The notes under the pieces are model-generated. The model made no database searches. It had not been told where the DNA came from and saw only the letters and a list, made by a program, of their open reading frames with translations. Positions 1 to 8,270 of a DNA stretch of 61,214 nucleotides are shown here, in pieces (the first letter of the stretch is position 1; every line of letters starts with the position of its first letter). The position numbers and the translations under genes were made by a program. The DNA lies in the NCBI GenBank assembly GCA_039933775.1, contig JBDTNK010000004.1, positions 1-61,214 of the forward strand, in the 5' to 3' direction. The DNA is from JBDTNK01 sp039933775. Lineage in GTDB: Bacteria; Chloroflexota; Limnocylindria; QHBO01.

Positions 1-358
1 CCTCGTTGATGTAGAACGGCGGCACCTTGCTCGGGTTGAGCACCTCGAACCGATCGACAGCGACTTCGACTTCACCGGTCGACAGCTCGACGTTCGTCGT
101 GCCTTCAGGCCGATGCCGCACGATCCCCTCGACCTGCACGACCCACTCGTTTCGCGCTGGCTCGGCGGCGGCGTGCGCGTCCGGAGCGTCGTCGGAACTG
201 GTGACGACCTGGGTCATCCCGTACCGGTCGCGCAGGTCGAAAAAGGTCAGGTGGCCGTGATCGCGACGGCGGTGCACCCAGCCGGCGAGCGTAACGCGCT
301 GGCCGACGTGCTCGGCGCGCAGCTCACCACAGGTGTAGGTCCGAAAGGCTTGCGACAT
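1..358 (-). CDS. aspS: Aspartyl-tRNA synthetase, N-terminal part (cut by window edge)
   Basis: Reading leftward from ATG at 358, the 119 visible residues form the OB-fold anticodon-binding domain of a bacterial aspartyl-tRNA (or Asp/Asn-tRNA) synthetase. They include RTYTCGELRAEHVGQ near the start, then GWVHRRRDHG and FFDLRDRYG, which are typical of the family. The enzyme charges tRNA-Asp in the cytoplasm. The class II catalytic core lies beyond base 1, so motifs 1-3 cannot be checked, nor can discriminating versus non-discriminating type. No clear Shine-Dalgarno precedes the start. A TACCAT hexamer lies 9 bases upstream, so a very short leader is possible. The gene follows hisS in the same direction, but a membrane-protein gene lies between on the opposite strand. 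Confidence 0.93.
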   Translation of the reverse strand, partial: MSQAFRTYTCGELRAEHVGQRVTLAGWVHRRRDHGHLTFFDLRDRYGMTQVVTSSDDAPDAHAAAEPARNEWVVQVEGIVRHRPEGTTNVELSTGEVEVAVDRFEVLNPSKVPPFYINE

Positions 359-406
359 GGGCTCGCCATGGTACCCGAGCGATCAGGCGACGTAGTATCG
401 AAGCCG

Positions 407-826
407 ATGAACCTGTACCTCGCGGCCATGCTCCTGTTCGCCGGCCTTGCCGCTCTCCTGATCGCGCTCGGCCCGTCCTTGCTGCCGCTCGGGCTGCAGC
501 GGTCGCTCGCGGCGCTGCTCATCGGGCTGCTGGCGGGGTTCGCGACGATTGCGCTCCCGATGCTGATGCTTCCTGCGTTTGCGATTGGCAGCATCCTGTC
601 GATGAACTACGTCCGCAACGGCCGGCTGCGCGACACAGGGCTGCTACTCGCAGGCGCGGGGCTCGTGTGGACGACGGTATGGGGCCGGAATGCCTGGAAC
701 GCGGCCGTCGACCCGGCAGTCACCAGCAGCGATGCCGGCTTCTTCCTGGCGATCGGCGTCGGGATGCTCGTGGGCGGTGTCGCTTTCATCATCCGCCCTG
801 CGGCAGCTCGCCGCCCGAGGGCTTGA
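407..826 (+). CDS. Small multi-pass membrane protein of unknown function
   Basis: An ORF of 139 residues from ATG 407. An in-frame ATG at 368 would put the start almost on top of the divergent aspS start, so 407 is preferred. It shows about four hydrophobic segments (roughly residues 4-24, 32-58, 76-96 and 110-130) and a short basic C-terminal tail rich in Arg and Ala, so it should sit in the cytoplasmic membrane. I recognise no family and see no catalytic motif. It is divergent from aspS and convergent with the glycosyltransferase gene, so it is probably transcribed alone. It is called a gene because of the coherent membrane pattern and because no competing gene is present on the other strand here. 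Confidence 0.6.
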   Translation: MNLYLAAMLLFAGLAALLIALGPSLLPLGLQRSLAALLIGLLAGFATIALPMLMLPAFAIGSILSMNYVRNGRLRDTGLLLAGAGLVWTTVWGRNAWNAAVDPAVTSSDAGFFLAIGVGMLVGGVAFIIRPAAARRPRA

Positions 827-856
827 CACCGGCACTGCTGGTCAGGCGTCGGGCGA

Positions 857-874
857 TATATCAGTAGTGATATA
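857..874. promoter_or_regulatory. Perfect 7+4+7 inverted repeat resembling a PadR-type operator
   Basis: TATATCA at 857-863, spacer GTAG, and TGATATA at 868-874 form a perfect inverted repeat. It is AT-rich in an otherwise GC-rich setting, and PadR-family repressors are known to bind similar dyads. It lies between the 3' ends of two convergent genes (826 and 953) rather than in an obvious promoter, and no gene starts nearby, so its role is unknown. The DNA from 827 to 952 holds no ORF that I can support. Confidence 0.4.
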
Positions 875-952
875 GCCGCCAACGGCCTTTGCCCCTACCC
901 GCGACAGGACTCCCAAGGCCGGCCCGATGCGCCGGCGTCAGGCGCCAGTGCT

Positions 953-2140
953 TTAGGTGAGCCCTCCAAAGGCAAGCTCGCCTGTGCTGACGATCCGCTC
1001 GAGCTGCTCGACCACTGCTGCGGGGGCGGGCATGGCGTCGATCTCCGCACGCACGAGACCGGCATTCCGGCGATAGGCTGGCTCCTGTAGGACCGTTCGC
1101 ACCTCGTCCGCGATGGCTTCCGCGCCAGCAGCATCGGGCCGCAGGGAGCGACCTGATCCACTGCGCTCGACGCCCTCGGCGTTGCGGAACTGGTCGGCTG
1201 CCTGCGGGAGGCAGACCTGCGGCACGCCATGACCCAATCCAGCCAGAACCGTCCCCGAGCCGCCGTGAGACACGACCGCGGCGCAGCGTGGCAGGACGGC
1301 GGTCTGGGCGACGTAGCGCTCGACCGTGACGTTCGTCGGCTGGCGACCGAGCAGCGCCGGATCGTTGTCCGGGCCGACCGTCACGAGCACGCGCACCGCC
1401 AGGGAGGCAACGGCATCAACCGCGGCCTTGAAGCGCGCCGCACGGTTTTGGACCGTTCCGAGCGTCACGTAGACGAGCGGTGCGGCCGACTCAACCTCCA
1501 GCCCCTCCGGCAGCCGCTCCGGATCCGGGCCAGCCCATGGCACCGGACGCAGCCGCAAGATCCGGGAGATGTGCTCGAGCGGCACGGTCTGGATCAGAGA
1601 CGGACAGATGTCGAGGTAGGCCGACCGGTAGCAGCCGGCGTACGGAGGCTGAGCGCGGCCGTGGTCGACCCACAGCGGCGCGACGTACGCACCGGCTTCC
1701 TGCACCACGGAGGGCGGCGTGGCACCCCCGAACGAGTGCGTCACGCACGGCCTGTCGAGCACGGCAGCGACGAGTGGCGCGGCAAGCTCGCCCTGTTCGT
1801 GGATGAGCAGGTCCGGCGCCCAAGCCGTCGCCAGCGGCAGCAGATCGGCCAGCATCCGTGGCGTGGCGGCGCCTCCAAAGAGACGAGGAAACATGTATTC
1901 GCCCATCTCGTCCGGCCGCACATCCGACGCGGCCGCGACGAGCGCATCTCGCGCGCGGATATGCTCGGCATGCGTCAGTCCCGCGGGCACGACCTCGATG
2001 CCGGCTGCTGCGATGAGCGGGCTCGCCTCGCTGGTGGTCGCCCACAGCACCGTGTGGCCGGCAGCCTGCAGCGCGCGGGCCAAGGGCACCATCGGAAAGA
2101 TGTGCCCGTAGCCCGATGTCGACGAGATCAACACCCGCAC
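953..2140 (-). CDS. GT1-family (MGT/macrolide type) glycosyltransferase
   Basis: 395 residues if started at GTG 2140, five bases after the last base of hisS, with GAGGG about 8 bases upstream. This start gives the expected N-terminus VRVLISSTSGYGH, the first beta strand and loop of a GT-B glycosyltransferase that uses an NDP-sugar. The C-terminal third carries the nucleotide-sugar signature HGGSGTVLAGLGHGVP followed by LPQAADQFRNAE, as in antibiotic and macrolide glycosyltransferases of family GT1. The acceptor cannot be told. The close spacing implies cotranscription with hisS, although no functional link is evident. The family call is firm, the substrate open. Confidence 0.85.
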   Translation of the reverse strand: MRVLISSTSGYGHIFPMVPLARALQAAGHTVLWATTSEASPLIAAAGIEVVPAGLTHAEHIRARDALVAAASDVRPDEMGEYMFPRLFGGAATPRMLADLLPLATAWAPDLLIHEQGELAAPLVAAVLDRPCVTHSFGGATPPSVVQEAGAYVAPLWVDHGRAQPPYAGCYRSAYLDICPSLIQTVPLEHISRILRLRPVPWAGPDPERLPEGLEVESAAPLVYVTLGTVQNRAARFKAAVDAVASLAVRVLVTVGPDNDPALLGRQPTNVTVERYVAQTAVLPRCAAVVSHGGSGTVLAGLGHGVPQVCLPQAADQFRNAEGVERSGSGRSLRPDAAGAEAIADEVRTVLQEPAYRRNAGLVRAEIDAMPAPAAVVEQLERIVSTGELAFGGLT

Positions 2141-2144
2141 CGGG

Positions 2145-3407
2145 CTAGCCCTCGGTGACGATCCGCGCCACGTCGGCGAGGTCAAGCCCATCGCGCTGCT
2201 CGCCGCTGTCAAGGTCCTTCAACGCCAGCCGTTCCGGCTCGGAGTCGAGGATCACGGCCCAGCGCGCACGGTGCTTCGCGGCCGACTCGAGCTGCTTGCC
2301 GAGCTTGCGCGAGCTGCCGTCGGCGCGCACCGCGATGCCCGCGTCGCGCAACCGCGTGGCGGCCAGCAGCCGTACGACAGCCGGTCCGTCCCCGACCACC
2401 GCAACCAGCGGCTGCTCCGCTGCCAGCGCAACGCCCTGCGCCTCCATCGCCAGGATCGTTCGGTCGAGGCCGATGCCGAAGCCGATCCCCGGCGTCAGTC
2501 GCCCCCCGAGCAGCTCCACGAGGCCGTCGTAGCGTCCCCCACCGCCCAGCGCGTCCTGCTGCCCCTCGCGGTCGGGGGCGAAGAACTCGAAGCTGGTGCG
2601 CGTGTAGTAGTCGAGCCCGCGCACCAGCCGGTGGTCGATCTCGTGCGGCAGTGCCAATGCATCGAGCAGCGCCAGGACGCCGTTGAAGTGCTCGCGGCAT
2701 GGGTCGCACAGGTGATCGATCGAGCGCGGTGCCCCGGCCGTGAGCTCGGCATCGAGCCCCTTGTCGTCGAGCACGCGCAGCGGGTTCACGTGCAGCCGCC
2801 GACGTGAGTCATCGGTCAGTTGGCTCTGGTGGGCGCTGAAATAGTCGATGAGCGCCTCGCGGTAGGCGGGACGGCAGACGGCATCGCCGATCGAGTTGAC
2901 GTGCGCCGTGACCCCGACCACGCCGACCTCGTCGTAGAAGCGCAGCGCCAGCTCGATCAGCTCGGCATCAACCGCCGGGCCGACATCGCCGATGACCTCC
3001 ACGTCCCACTGCGTGAACTGACGGTAGCGGCCCGCCTGCGGACGGTCGTAGCGGAACATCGGGCCGATCGTCGTGAGGCGCAGCGGTCCGGGCCGCACGT
3101 GCATGCCGTGCTCGATGTAGGCGCGGACGATGCCGGCGGTCGGCTCCGGACGCAGCACCCACTCGGCCCGTTCCTCGTCGCTGCCGCGCGCACCGCTGAC
3201 GCGGAACATCTCCTTCTCCACGGCATCGCTCGACTCGCCCAAGCCACGGGAGAAGAGCTCGGCACGCTCGAAGAGCGGAATCTCGATGCGCTCGAGGGCG
3301 TAGCGCCGGCTCAGGTCGCGGGCAACCGCCTCGACCCGGTTCCAGGCGGGCGCCGCTTCGGGCAGCACGTCGCGCGTGCCGCGCGGAGCGGTGACCTTGG
3401 TTGCCAT
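2145..3407 (-). CDS. hisS: Histidyl-tRNA synthetase
   Basis: 420 residues, the normal length of bacterial HisRS, a dimeric class II enzyme that charges tRNA-His. It begins with the family N-terminus (VTAPRGTRDVLPE). Motif 2 is visible around RPEPTAGIVRAYIEHGM and MFRYDRPQAGRYRQFTQWD. The histidine-binding segment VRGLDYYTRTSFEF follows, then GIGFGIGLDRTI (motif 3), and an anticodon-binding domain forms the C-terminus. In motif 2 the usual RPEGTAG reads RPEPTAG. No Shine-Dalgarno is seen; TAGACT at 3415-3420 ends 8 bases before the ATG, so the message may be leaderless. The glycosyltransferase gene follows directly downstream. Confidence 0.96.
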   Translation of the reverse strand: MATKVTAPRGTRDVLPEAAPAWNRVEAVARDLSRRYALERIEIPLFERAELFSRGLGESSDAVEKEMFRVSGARGSDEERAEWVLRPEPTAGIVRAYIEHGMHVRPGPLRLTTIGPMFRYDRPQAGRYRQFTQWDVEVIGDVGPAVDAELIELALRFYDEVGVVGVTAHVNSIGDAVCRPAYREALIDYFSAHQSQLTDDSRRRLHVNPLRVLDDKGLDAELTAGAPRSIDHLCDPCREHFNGVLALLDALALPHEIDHRLVRGLDYYTRTSFEFFAPDREGQQDALGGGGRYDGLVELLGGRLTPGIGFGIGLDRTILAMEAQGVALAAEQPLVAVVGDGPAVVRLLAATRLRDAGIAVRADGSSRKLGKQLESAAKHRARWAVILDSEPERLALKDLDSGEQRDGLDLADVARIVTEG

Positions 3408-3437
3408 CGGCGCCAGTCTAGCGGCGCGGGAGAACTG

Positions 3438-5651
3438 TCAGTGGACCTCTCGCGTCACGCTCGTCACGTCATGGAGGCGCTCGATGCGGCTCAGCACCTT
3501 GGAGAGCTGCTGCAGCGAGGTGACCTTGAGGGTGACGGTGATGGCGGCCATGCCATCGGACCGCACGCCGACCGAGGCGGCCACGATGTTGACCTTGTAC
3601 TCGGCCACCACGTTCGTGACCTCGTTGAGCAGCCCCGGCCGGTCGAGCGCCTCGATGAGCACGGTGATCGGATAGGTCTGCTGCCCGGCGATCTCCCAAT
3701 CGACCTCGATCAGGCGCTCGATGTCGCGCTCTGACAGAACCGATGGGCAGGACGCGCGATGGATTGTCACGCCCTTGCCGCGGGTGACATAGCCAACGAT
3801 GTCGTCGCCGGGAATCGGCGAGCAGCATTTCGCGAAGCGCACCAGCAGGTCGCCGACGCCCTTCACCTTAACGCCGGTCGTCGACGGCGCCGCCGGCGGC
3901 GCCTCCTCGGGCAGGGTGATCGCGACGTCATCGTGGATCTCGAGCTTGGAGACGACGCTCGCCGAGCTCACCGCGCCGTAGCCGATCGCGGCATAGAAAT
4001 CGTCGAGCTCGCGGAACCGAAGGTGAGCGGCGATATCGGTCACCTTGGCCAGGTCCACCGTCTGCAGCGTCTCGTGAGCGAGGCGCCGCAGCTCGCGGTC
4101 CAGCAGCTCACGGCCCTGGGCAATGTTCTCGTCGCGCTGCTGGCGCTTGAACCACTGCCGGATCTTCTCCTTGGCGTGACTGGTCCGGACGATGTTCATC
4201 CAGTCGCGCGACGGGCCGTGCGCGGCCTTGGTGGTGATGACCTCGACGATGTCGCCGTTGCGCAGCCGGTAGTCGAGAGGCACCAGCCGGTTGTTGACCT
4301 TGGTGCCGATGCAGCGATGGCCGACATCGGTATGGATGCGGTAGGCGAAGTCCAGGGCGGTGGCGCCGGCCGGCATGTCCTTCACGTCGCCCTTCGGGGT
4401 GAAGACGAAGACCTGGTCCTGGAAGACGTCGAGCTTGAGGCCCTCGACGAACTCGGTGGCATCGGCCACCTCGCGCTGCCAATCCATCAGCTGGCGCACC
4501 CAGGCCAGCTTCTCGTCGTAGCGACGATCGCCGCGACTGCCCTCCTTGTAGCGCCAGTGGGCGGCGATGCCGGCCTCCGCCACCTCGTGCATCTGGCGCG
4601 TCCGGATCTGAACCTCCAGCGGCTTGGCTTCGGGACCGATGACCGCGGTGTGCAGCGACTGGTACATGTTCGCCTTTGGCATGGCGATGTAGTCGTCGAA
4701 CTGGCCCGGAATCGGGCGCCACAGCGAGTGCACCACGCCCAGCGCGGCGTAGCAGTCCTTGACGTCCTCGACCAGGACGCGGATGGCGTGCAGGTCGTAG
4801 ATCTCGCTGAACTCCGCGGATTTGCGCTCCATCTTCTTGTGAATCGAGTACAGGTGCTTGGGCCGGCCGCTGATGTCGGCGTTCAGGCCGACTTTGCCGA
4901 GCTCCTTGCGCAGGATGCTGATGCTGCGGCTGATGAATCCCTCGCGCGACCGGCGACGATCGGCCAGCATGGCGACGAGTTGGCGGTACTTGTCGGGCTC
5001 GATCTCCTTGAAGGCAAGATCCTCGAGCTCCCACTTGACCTGCCACATACCGAGCCGATGCGCCAGCGGGGCGTAGATCTCCATCGTCTGGCGCGCGATG
5101 CGGGCACGCTTCTCGGGCGTCAGGTACTCGAGCGTGCGCATATTGTGCAGCCGGTCGGCGAGCTTGATGACCACCACGCGCACGTCCTCGGCCATGGCGA
5201 GGAACATCTTGCGGATGTTCTCCGCCTGCTGCTCTTCGACCGATCGCGCGCTGCCGAACTTGCTGAGCTTGGTGACCCCGTCGACCAGCTGCGCCACCTC
5301 GCGCCCGAATCGCTTCTCGATATCGGCGATCGTGACGTCGGTGTCCTCGGGCACGTCGTGCAGCAGGGCGGCGGCGATGGTCTCGGCGTCGAGCTGCAGC
5401 CCGGCGAGGTAGTGCGCGACTGCCACCGGGTGGATGAGGTACGGCTCGCCCGAACCGCGCAGCTGCCCCTCGTGCGCCTCGGCGGCCAGCTCATGAGCAC
5501 GTTCAATGAGACCGACGTTGATCGTCGGCCGATGTCGACGCGCCTCCGCGACGACGTCCTCGATCGTGAGCGAGCCCGACGCTCCTCCGTTGCCGGTGAT
5601 CCGGTGGACCACCGCGGCCGGCGCCGCTCGCAAGCGTGCCAGCTGGCTCAT
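3438..5651 (-). CDS. rel: Bifunctional (p)ppGpp synthetase/hydrolase, RelA/SpoT family
   Basis: 737 residues from ATG 5651 (an upstream GTG at 5675 would add eight). Domains in order: HD hydrolase with HDVPEDT at about residue 98; (p)ppGpp synthetase with IYDLHAIRVLV, FDDYIAMPKANMYQSLH and EVQIRTRQMHEVAEAG; a TGS domain (VFVFTPKGDV); a conserved cysteine region (FAKCCSPIPGD); and a C-terminal ACT domain. It makes and degrades the stringent-response alarmone. The hydrolase motif looks intact, but the loop that is usually RFKD in bifunctional enzymes and EFDD in monofunctional RelA reads QFDD. No Shine-Dalgarno is present; TACGAT ends 8 bases before the ATG, suggesting a leaderless message. Confidence 0.96.
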   Translation of the reverse strand: MSQLARLRAAPAAVVHRITGNGGASGSLTIEDVVAEARRHRPTINVGLIERAHELAAEAHEGQLRGSGEPYLIHPVAVAHYLAGLQLDAETIAAALLHDVPEDTDVTIADIEKRFGREVAQLVDGVTKLSKFGSARSVEEQQAENIRKMFLAMAEDVRVVVIKLADRLHNMRTLEYLTPEKRARIARQTMEIYAPLAHRLGMWQVKWELEDLAFKEIEPDKYRQLVAMLADRRRSREGFISRSISILRKELGKVGLNADISGRPKHLYSIHKKMERKSAEFSEIYDLHAIRVLVEDVKDCYAALGVVHSLWRPIPGQFDDYIAMPKANMYQSLHTAVIGPEAKPLEVQIRTRQMHEVAEAGIAAHWRYKEGSRGDRRYDEKLAWVRQLMDWQREVADATEFVEGLKLDVFQDQVFVFTPKGDVKDMPAGATALDFAYRIHTDVGHRCIGTKVNNRLVPLDYRLRNGDIVEVITTKAAHGPSRDWMNIVRTSHAKEKIRQWFKRQQRDENIAQGRELLDRELRRLAHETLQTVDLAKVTDIAAHLRFRELDDFYAAIGYGAVSSASVVSKLEIHDDVAITLPEEAPPAAPSTTGVKVKGVGDLLVRFAKCCSPIPGDDIVGYVTRGKGVTIHRASCPSVLSERDIERLIEVDWEIAGQQTYPITVLIEALDRPGLLNEVTNVVAEYKVNIVAASVGVRSDGMAAITVTLKVTSLQQLSKVLSRIERLHDVTSVTREVH

Positions 5652-5694
5652 GCTCGCGATCGTAGCACGCGCCACGCTCGCGTCCGCCGGGCGC

Positions 5695-6777
5695 TCAGGC
5701 GTCGGATGAGTCCGATGGCGGCGCCTCGCGGCCCAGGATCTTCAGACGCAGCCGCTGGGCGCGGCCATATACAGGAATGGCAGCGCGCAGCGCCAGGTCG
5801 ACCGGCGCACGGAGGGCCAGGTCGCGAGCCCCGACGTACGCGACCTCCCGGCCGCCGAAGCCCATTTTGAACTGCGCGATGCCGCCGGTCGCGATGCCCC
5901 AGAAGTCGTAGGTCTCGTAGCCTTCTGCCTTGAAGTCAGCAATGGCAGCCCACTTGAGCAGGTAGTTGGCGCGCGACTCCGCGCCCACGTCGGTCATGCC
6001 ACCGTACGCCTCGACGGCGCGCTTGCCGCAGGTGAAATGGAAGATCGTCGCGACGCGCTCGCCATCGATCGTCGCGAAGCTGAGCCGGCAACGGCCGGCC
6101 GGCGCGAAGATCGACCAGACGCGCTCGTAGTAGTACGGCATGCGCGCCACGAAGCCGGCGCGATCGGCGGTCAGGTTGTAGATGCGGTTGAAGTCACCGA
6201 GCGCCGCCCTGGCCATGTCCGGATCGGTCGTGCCGTCGATGCGCTCGATCGTCACGCCGGCACGCTCCGCCTTGTTCACGTACTGCCGATGCTTGCGCCG
6301 CATCCCCGCGCGCAGCTCGTCGATGGAGGATCCCAGATCCAGGAGGCGCGTCGTGGGCGGCTGCACCTTGGCCGCGGCGCGCCATGGCGCAGCGTTCAGC
6401 GCGGCACCGTACGCGTCGTCGGAGGTCGTCTCCGGATCGGTGCGCACCGTCGCGATCCGCTCTGCCCTGCCCAGGCCGCGCAGCGCGGCGACGAGCGCGG
6501 CGCGCACCCACGGGTCGTCCAGCTGACCGATGGGTCCGCGCGGCACGTACGCCAGCCGCCAGCCGATGAGCGGCACCGCCCGCAGGAGGAGCTGCGCCCC
6601 GGCGAGCGGCTCTCCGCGGCGCGGCCCGACGAGCAGGCGGACCGGCTGCCAGCCACCCATGGCGCGCAGCTCGCCCCACTCCCACAGCTGCGGGAAGGCG
6701 TGGTACGCAGCAGTGTCCACGAAGGCGTTCCAGGCGTCGCGATCGGTCTCGCGCCAGGCGTGCAGGTCGTTCGTCAT
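5695..6777 (-). CDS. FemABX-family peptidoglycan cross-bridge aminoacyltransferase (copy 1)
   Basis: 360 residues from ATG 6777, which overlaps the murE stop by four bases (ATGA). The protein has the doubled GNAT-like fold of the Fem family, recognised from RGPIGQLDD, MRRKHRQYVNKAERAGV, the central YYERVW region, AVEAYGGMTD, NYLLKWAAI, and the C-terminal block DFWGIATGG followed by FKMGFGG. Fem enzymes use aminoacyl-tRNA to add residues to the stem peptide of the peptidoglycan precursor. Its position directly after murE supports a cell-wall role. It is a diverged paralogue of the gene on the other side of murE. The amino acid it adds cannot be predicted. Confidence 0.85.
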   Translation of the reverse strand: MTNDLHAWRETDRDAWNAFVDTAAYHAFPQLWEWGELRAMGGWQPVRLLVGPRRGEPLAGAQLLLRAVPLIGWRLAYVPRGPIGQLDDPWVRAALVAALRGLGRAERIATVRTDPETTSDDAYGAALNAAPWRAAAKVQPPTTRLLDLGSSIDELRAGMRRKHRQYVNKAERAGVTIERIDGTTDPDMARAALGDFNRIYNLTADRAGFVARMPYYYERVWSIFAPAGRCRLSFATIDGERVATIFHFTCGKRAVEAYGGMTDVGAESRANYLLKWAAIADFKAEGYETYDFWGIATGGIAQFKMGFGGREVAYVGARDLALRAPVDLALRAAIPVYGRAQRLRLKILGREAPPSDSSDA

Positions 6778-8270
6778 GCCTCCGGAGCGTACCCCGCCGC
6801 GCGCAGCGCACGTCGGGCGGCGGCGCGATCGTCCCACGGGCGCTTGGTGCCGCCGTAGATCATCGACGCCTCGTGGCCCTTGCCGGCCAGCAGCAGCACG
6901 TCGTCCGGCCGCGCCATGCCGATCGCGGTCGCGATGGCCTCGTCACGATCGTCCACCACCCAGAGCGTCTCGCCGTCGCGCGCGCCTGCCGCCCGCGCGC
7001 CAGCCGCGATTTCCTCGTTGATGCCGCGCGGGTCCTCCAGGCGCGGGTCCTCGTCGGTGACGATGACGAGGTCGGCGCGTTCGGCCGCCACGCGGCCCAT
7101 CGCCGGGCGCTTGGCGCGATCCCGCTCCCCCGCCGAGCCGAAGAGGACGATCAGCCGGCCAGCGGCGAGCGGGCGGAGGACGTCGAGCACCTTGCGCAGG
7201 GAATCGGCCGTATGTGCGTAGTCGACGATGACGCCGAACGGTTGCCCAACCGCGATCGTCTCCATCCGTCCGGGCACGCCTGAAGTCCTCTCGAGCGCCG
7301 CGGCGGCCGTCGCCACGTCGAGCCCCAGCGCCTCGACCACGCCCAGCGCCGCCAGCGCGTTCGACACGTTGAATCGGCCCGGCAGGGGCAGGCGGACCGC
7401 ATCGCTCCAGCTCGGCGCGGCGAGCTGGAATCGCGTCCCGGCGGCATCGGCGATCAACACGCTGGCGCGAAGGTCCGCATCGGTCTCGATGCCATAAGTC
7501 AGCACCCGGTCGCGCGCCCGCTCGCGGAAGTAGCCGAAGCTCGCATCGTCCGCGTTCAGCACCGCGATCGGCGCCTCCTCGACGAGCTTCGCCTTGGCCG
7601 CCCGGTACGCCTCGAGCGTGCCGTGGAACTCGAGGTGCTCGCTCGTCACGGTCGTCACGACCCCGACGTCGAAGCGACAGTTGCGCGTGCGCTCCAGCGC
7701 CAGGCCGTGGCTGGTGGCCTCCATCACCACGCTGTCGTTGCCGGCGACGACCATGGCCGCCAGCAGCTCCTGCAGCTCGAGCGCCTCGGGCGTCGTGGTG
7801 CGATCGACGTTCAGTTGCCGCTCATCGCCGACCGTCACGAAGACCGTGCCGATCTCGCCGGGACGACGACCGGTGGCTCGCAGCACGTCGGCGGTGAGCG
7901 CCGCGGTGGTCGACTTGCCATCGGTGCCGGTGATGCCGATGACGGCCAGCCGCTCCGACGGCCGACCGAACCAGGCGTCGGCCGCATCCGCCAGCGCCCG
8001 GCGGCTGCGATCCACGACCAGCTGCGGCAGCGCCGCCTCGACGATCTCGCGTTCAACGACGAGGCCCACCGCTCCACGCTCGACGGCCTGCGGCACGTAG
8101 TCATGCCCGTCGACATGCACACCGTGGACGGCGAAGAAAACCGTGCCCGGCTGCACGTCGCGCGAATCGTAGGCCAGGCCACGGACCTCCCCCACGGGCA
8201 GGCCACGCACCCGCTCGGGACCGATGACATCGGTGAGCTGGCCCAGGCCCATGCTGCGCGGCTGGCTCAT
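6774..8270 (-). CDS. murE: UDP-MurNAc-tripeptide synthetase (MurE ligase)
   Basis: 498 residues. ATG 8270 overlaps the upstream femX stop (ATGA) and lies inside an ACCGATG motif. It shows the Mur ligase pattern: an N-terminal uridine-binding domain (LAYDSRDVQPGTVFFAV), a central ATPase domain with ITGTDGKSTT, an ATS/EHLEFHGTLEAYRAAKA segment with the carbamylated-Lys region, and a C-terminal domain beginning around VDYAHTADSL. It adds the third (diamino acid) residue to UDP-MurNAc-L-Ala-D-Glu. The DNPR motif that marks meso-DAP enzymes is replaced by DEDPRLEDP, so the residue added may be another diamino acid. It is flanked on both sides by Fem aminoacyltransferases in one overlapping operon. 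Confidence 0.94.
   Translation of the reverse strand: MSQPRSMGLGQLTDVIGPERVRGLPVGEVRGLAYDSRDVQPGTVFFAVHGVHVDGHDYVPQAVERGAVGLVVEREIVEAALPQLVVDRSRRALADAADAWFGRPSERLAVIGITGTDGKSTTAALTADVLRATGRRPGEIGTVFVTVGDERQLNVDRTTTPEALELQELLAAMVVAGNDSVVMEATSHGLALERTRNCRFDVGVVTTVTSEHLEFHGTLEAYRAAKAKLVEEAPIAVLNADDASFGYFRERARDRVLTYGIETDADLRASVLIADAAGTRFQLAAPSWSDAVRLPLPGRFNVSNALAALGVVEALGLDVATAAAALERTSGVPGRMETIAVGQPFGVIVDYAHTADSLRKVLDVLRPLAAGRLIVLFGSAGERDRAKRPAMGRVAAERADLVIVTDEDPRLEDPRGINEEIAAGARAAGARDGETLWVVDDRDEAIATAIGMARPDDVLLLAGKGHEASMIYGGTKRPWDDRAAARRALRAAGYAPEA

Noticed and set aside
1229..2158. 309-codon plus-strand ORF opposite the glycosyltransferase
   Set aside because: Arg-rich antisense shadow; the minus-strand protein has clear GT1 motifs.
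3759..5870. 703-codon open frame on the plus strand opposite rel
   Set aside because: It is a GC-rich antisense frame of rel with low-complexity His/Asp/Arg/Val content and no domain. The same applies to the long frames opposite topA (10175-12589), opposite mrfA/mrfB (46103-48145) and opposite the uvrD-like gene (56877-59231).
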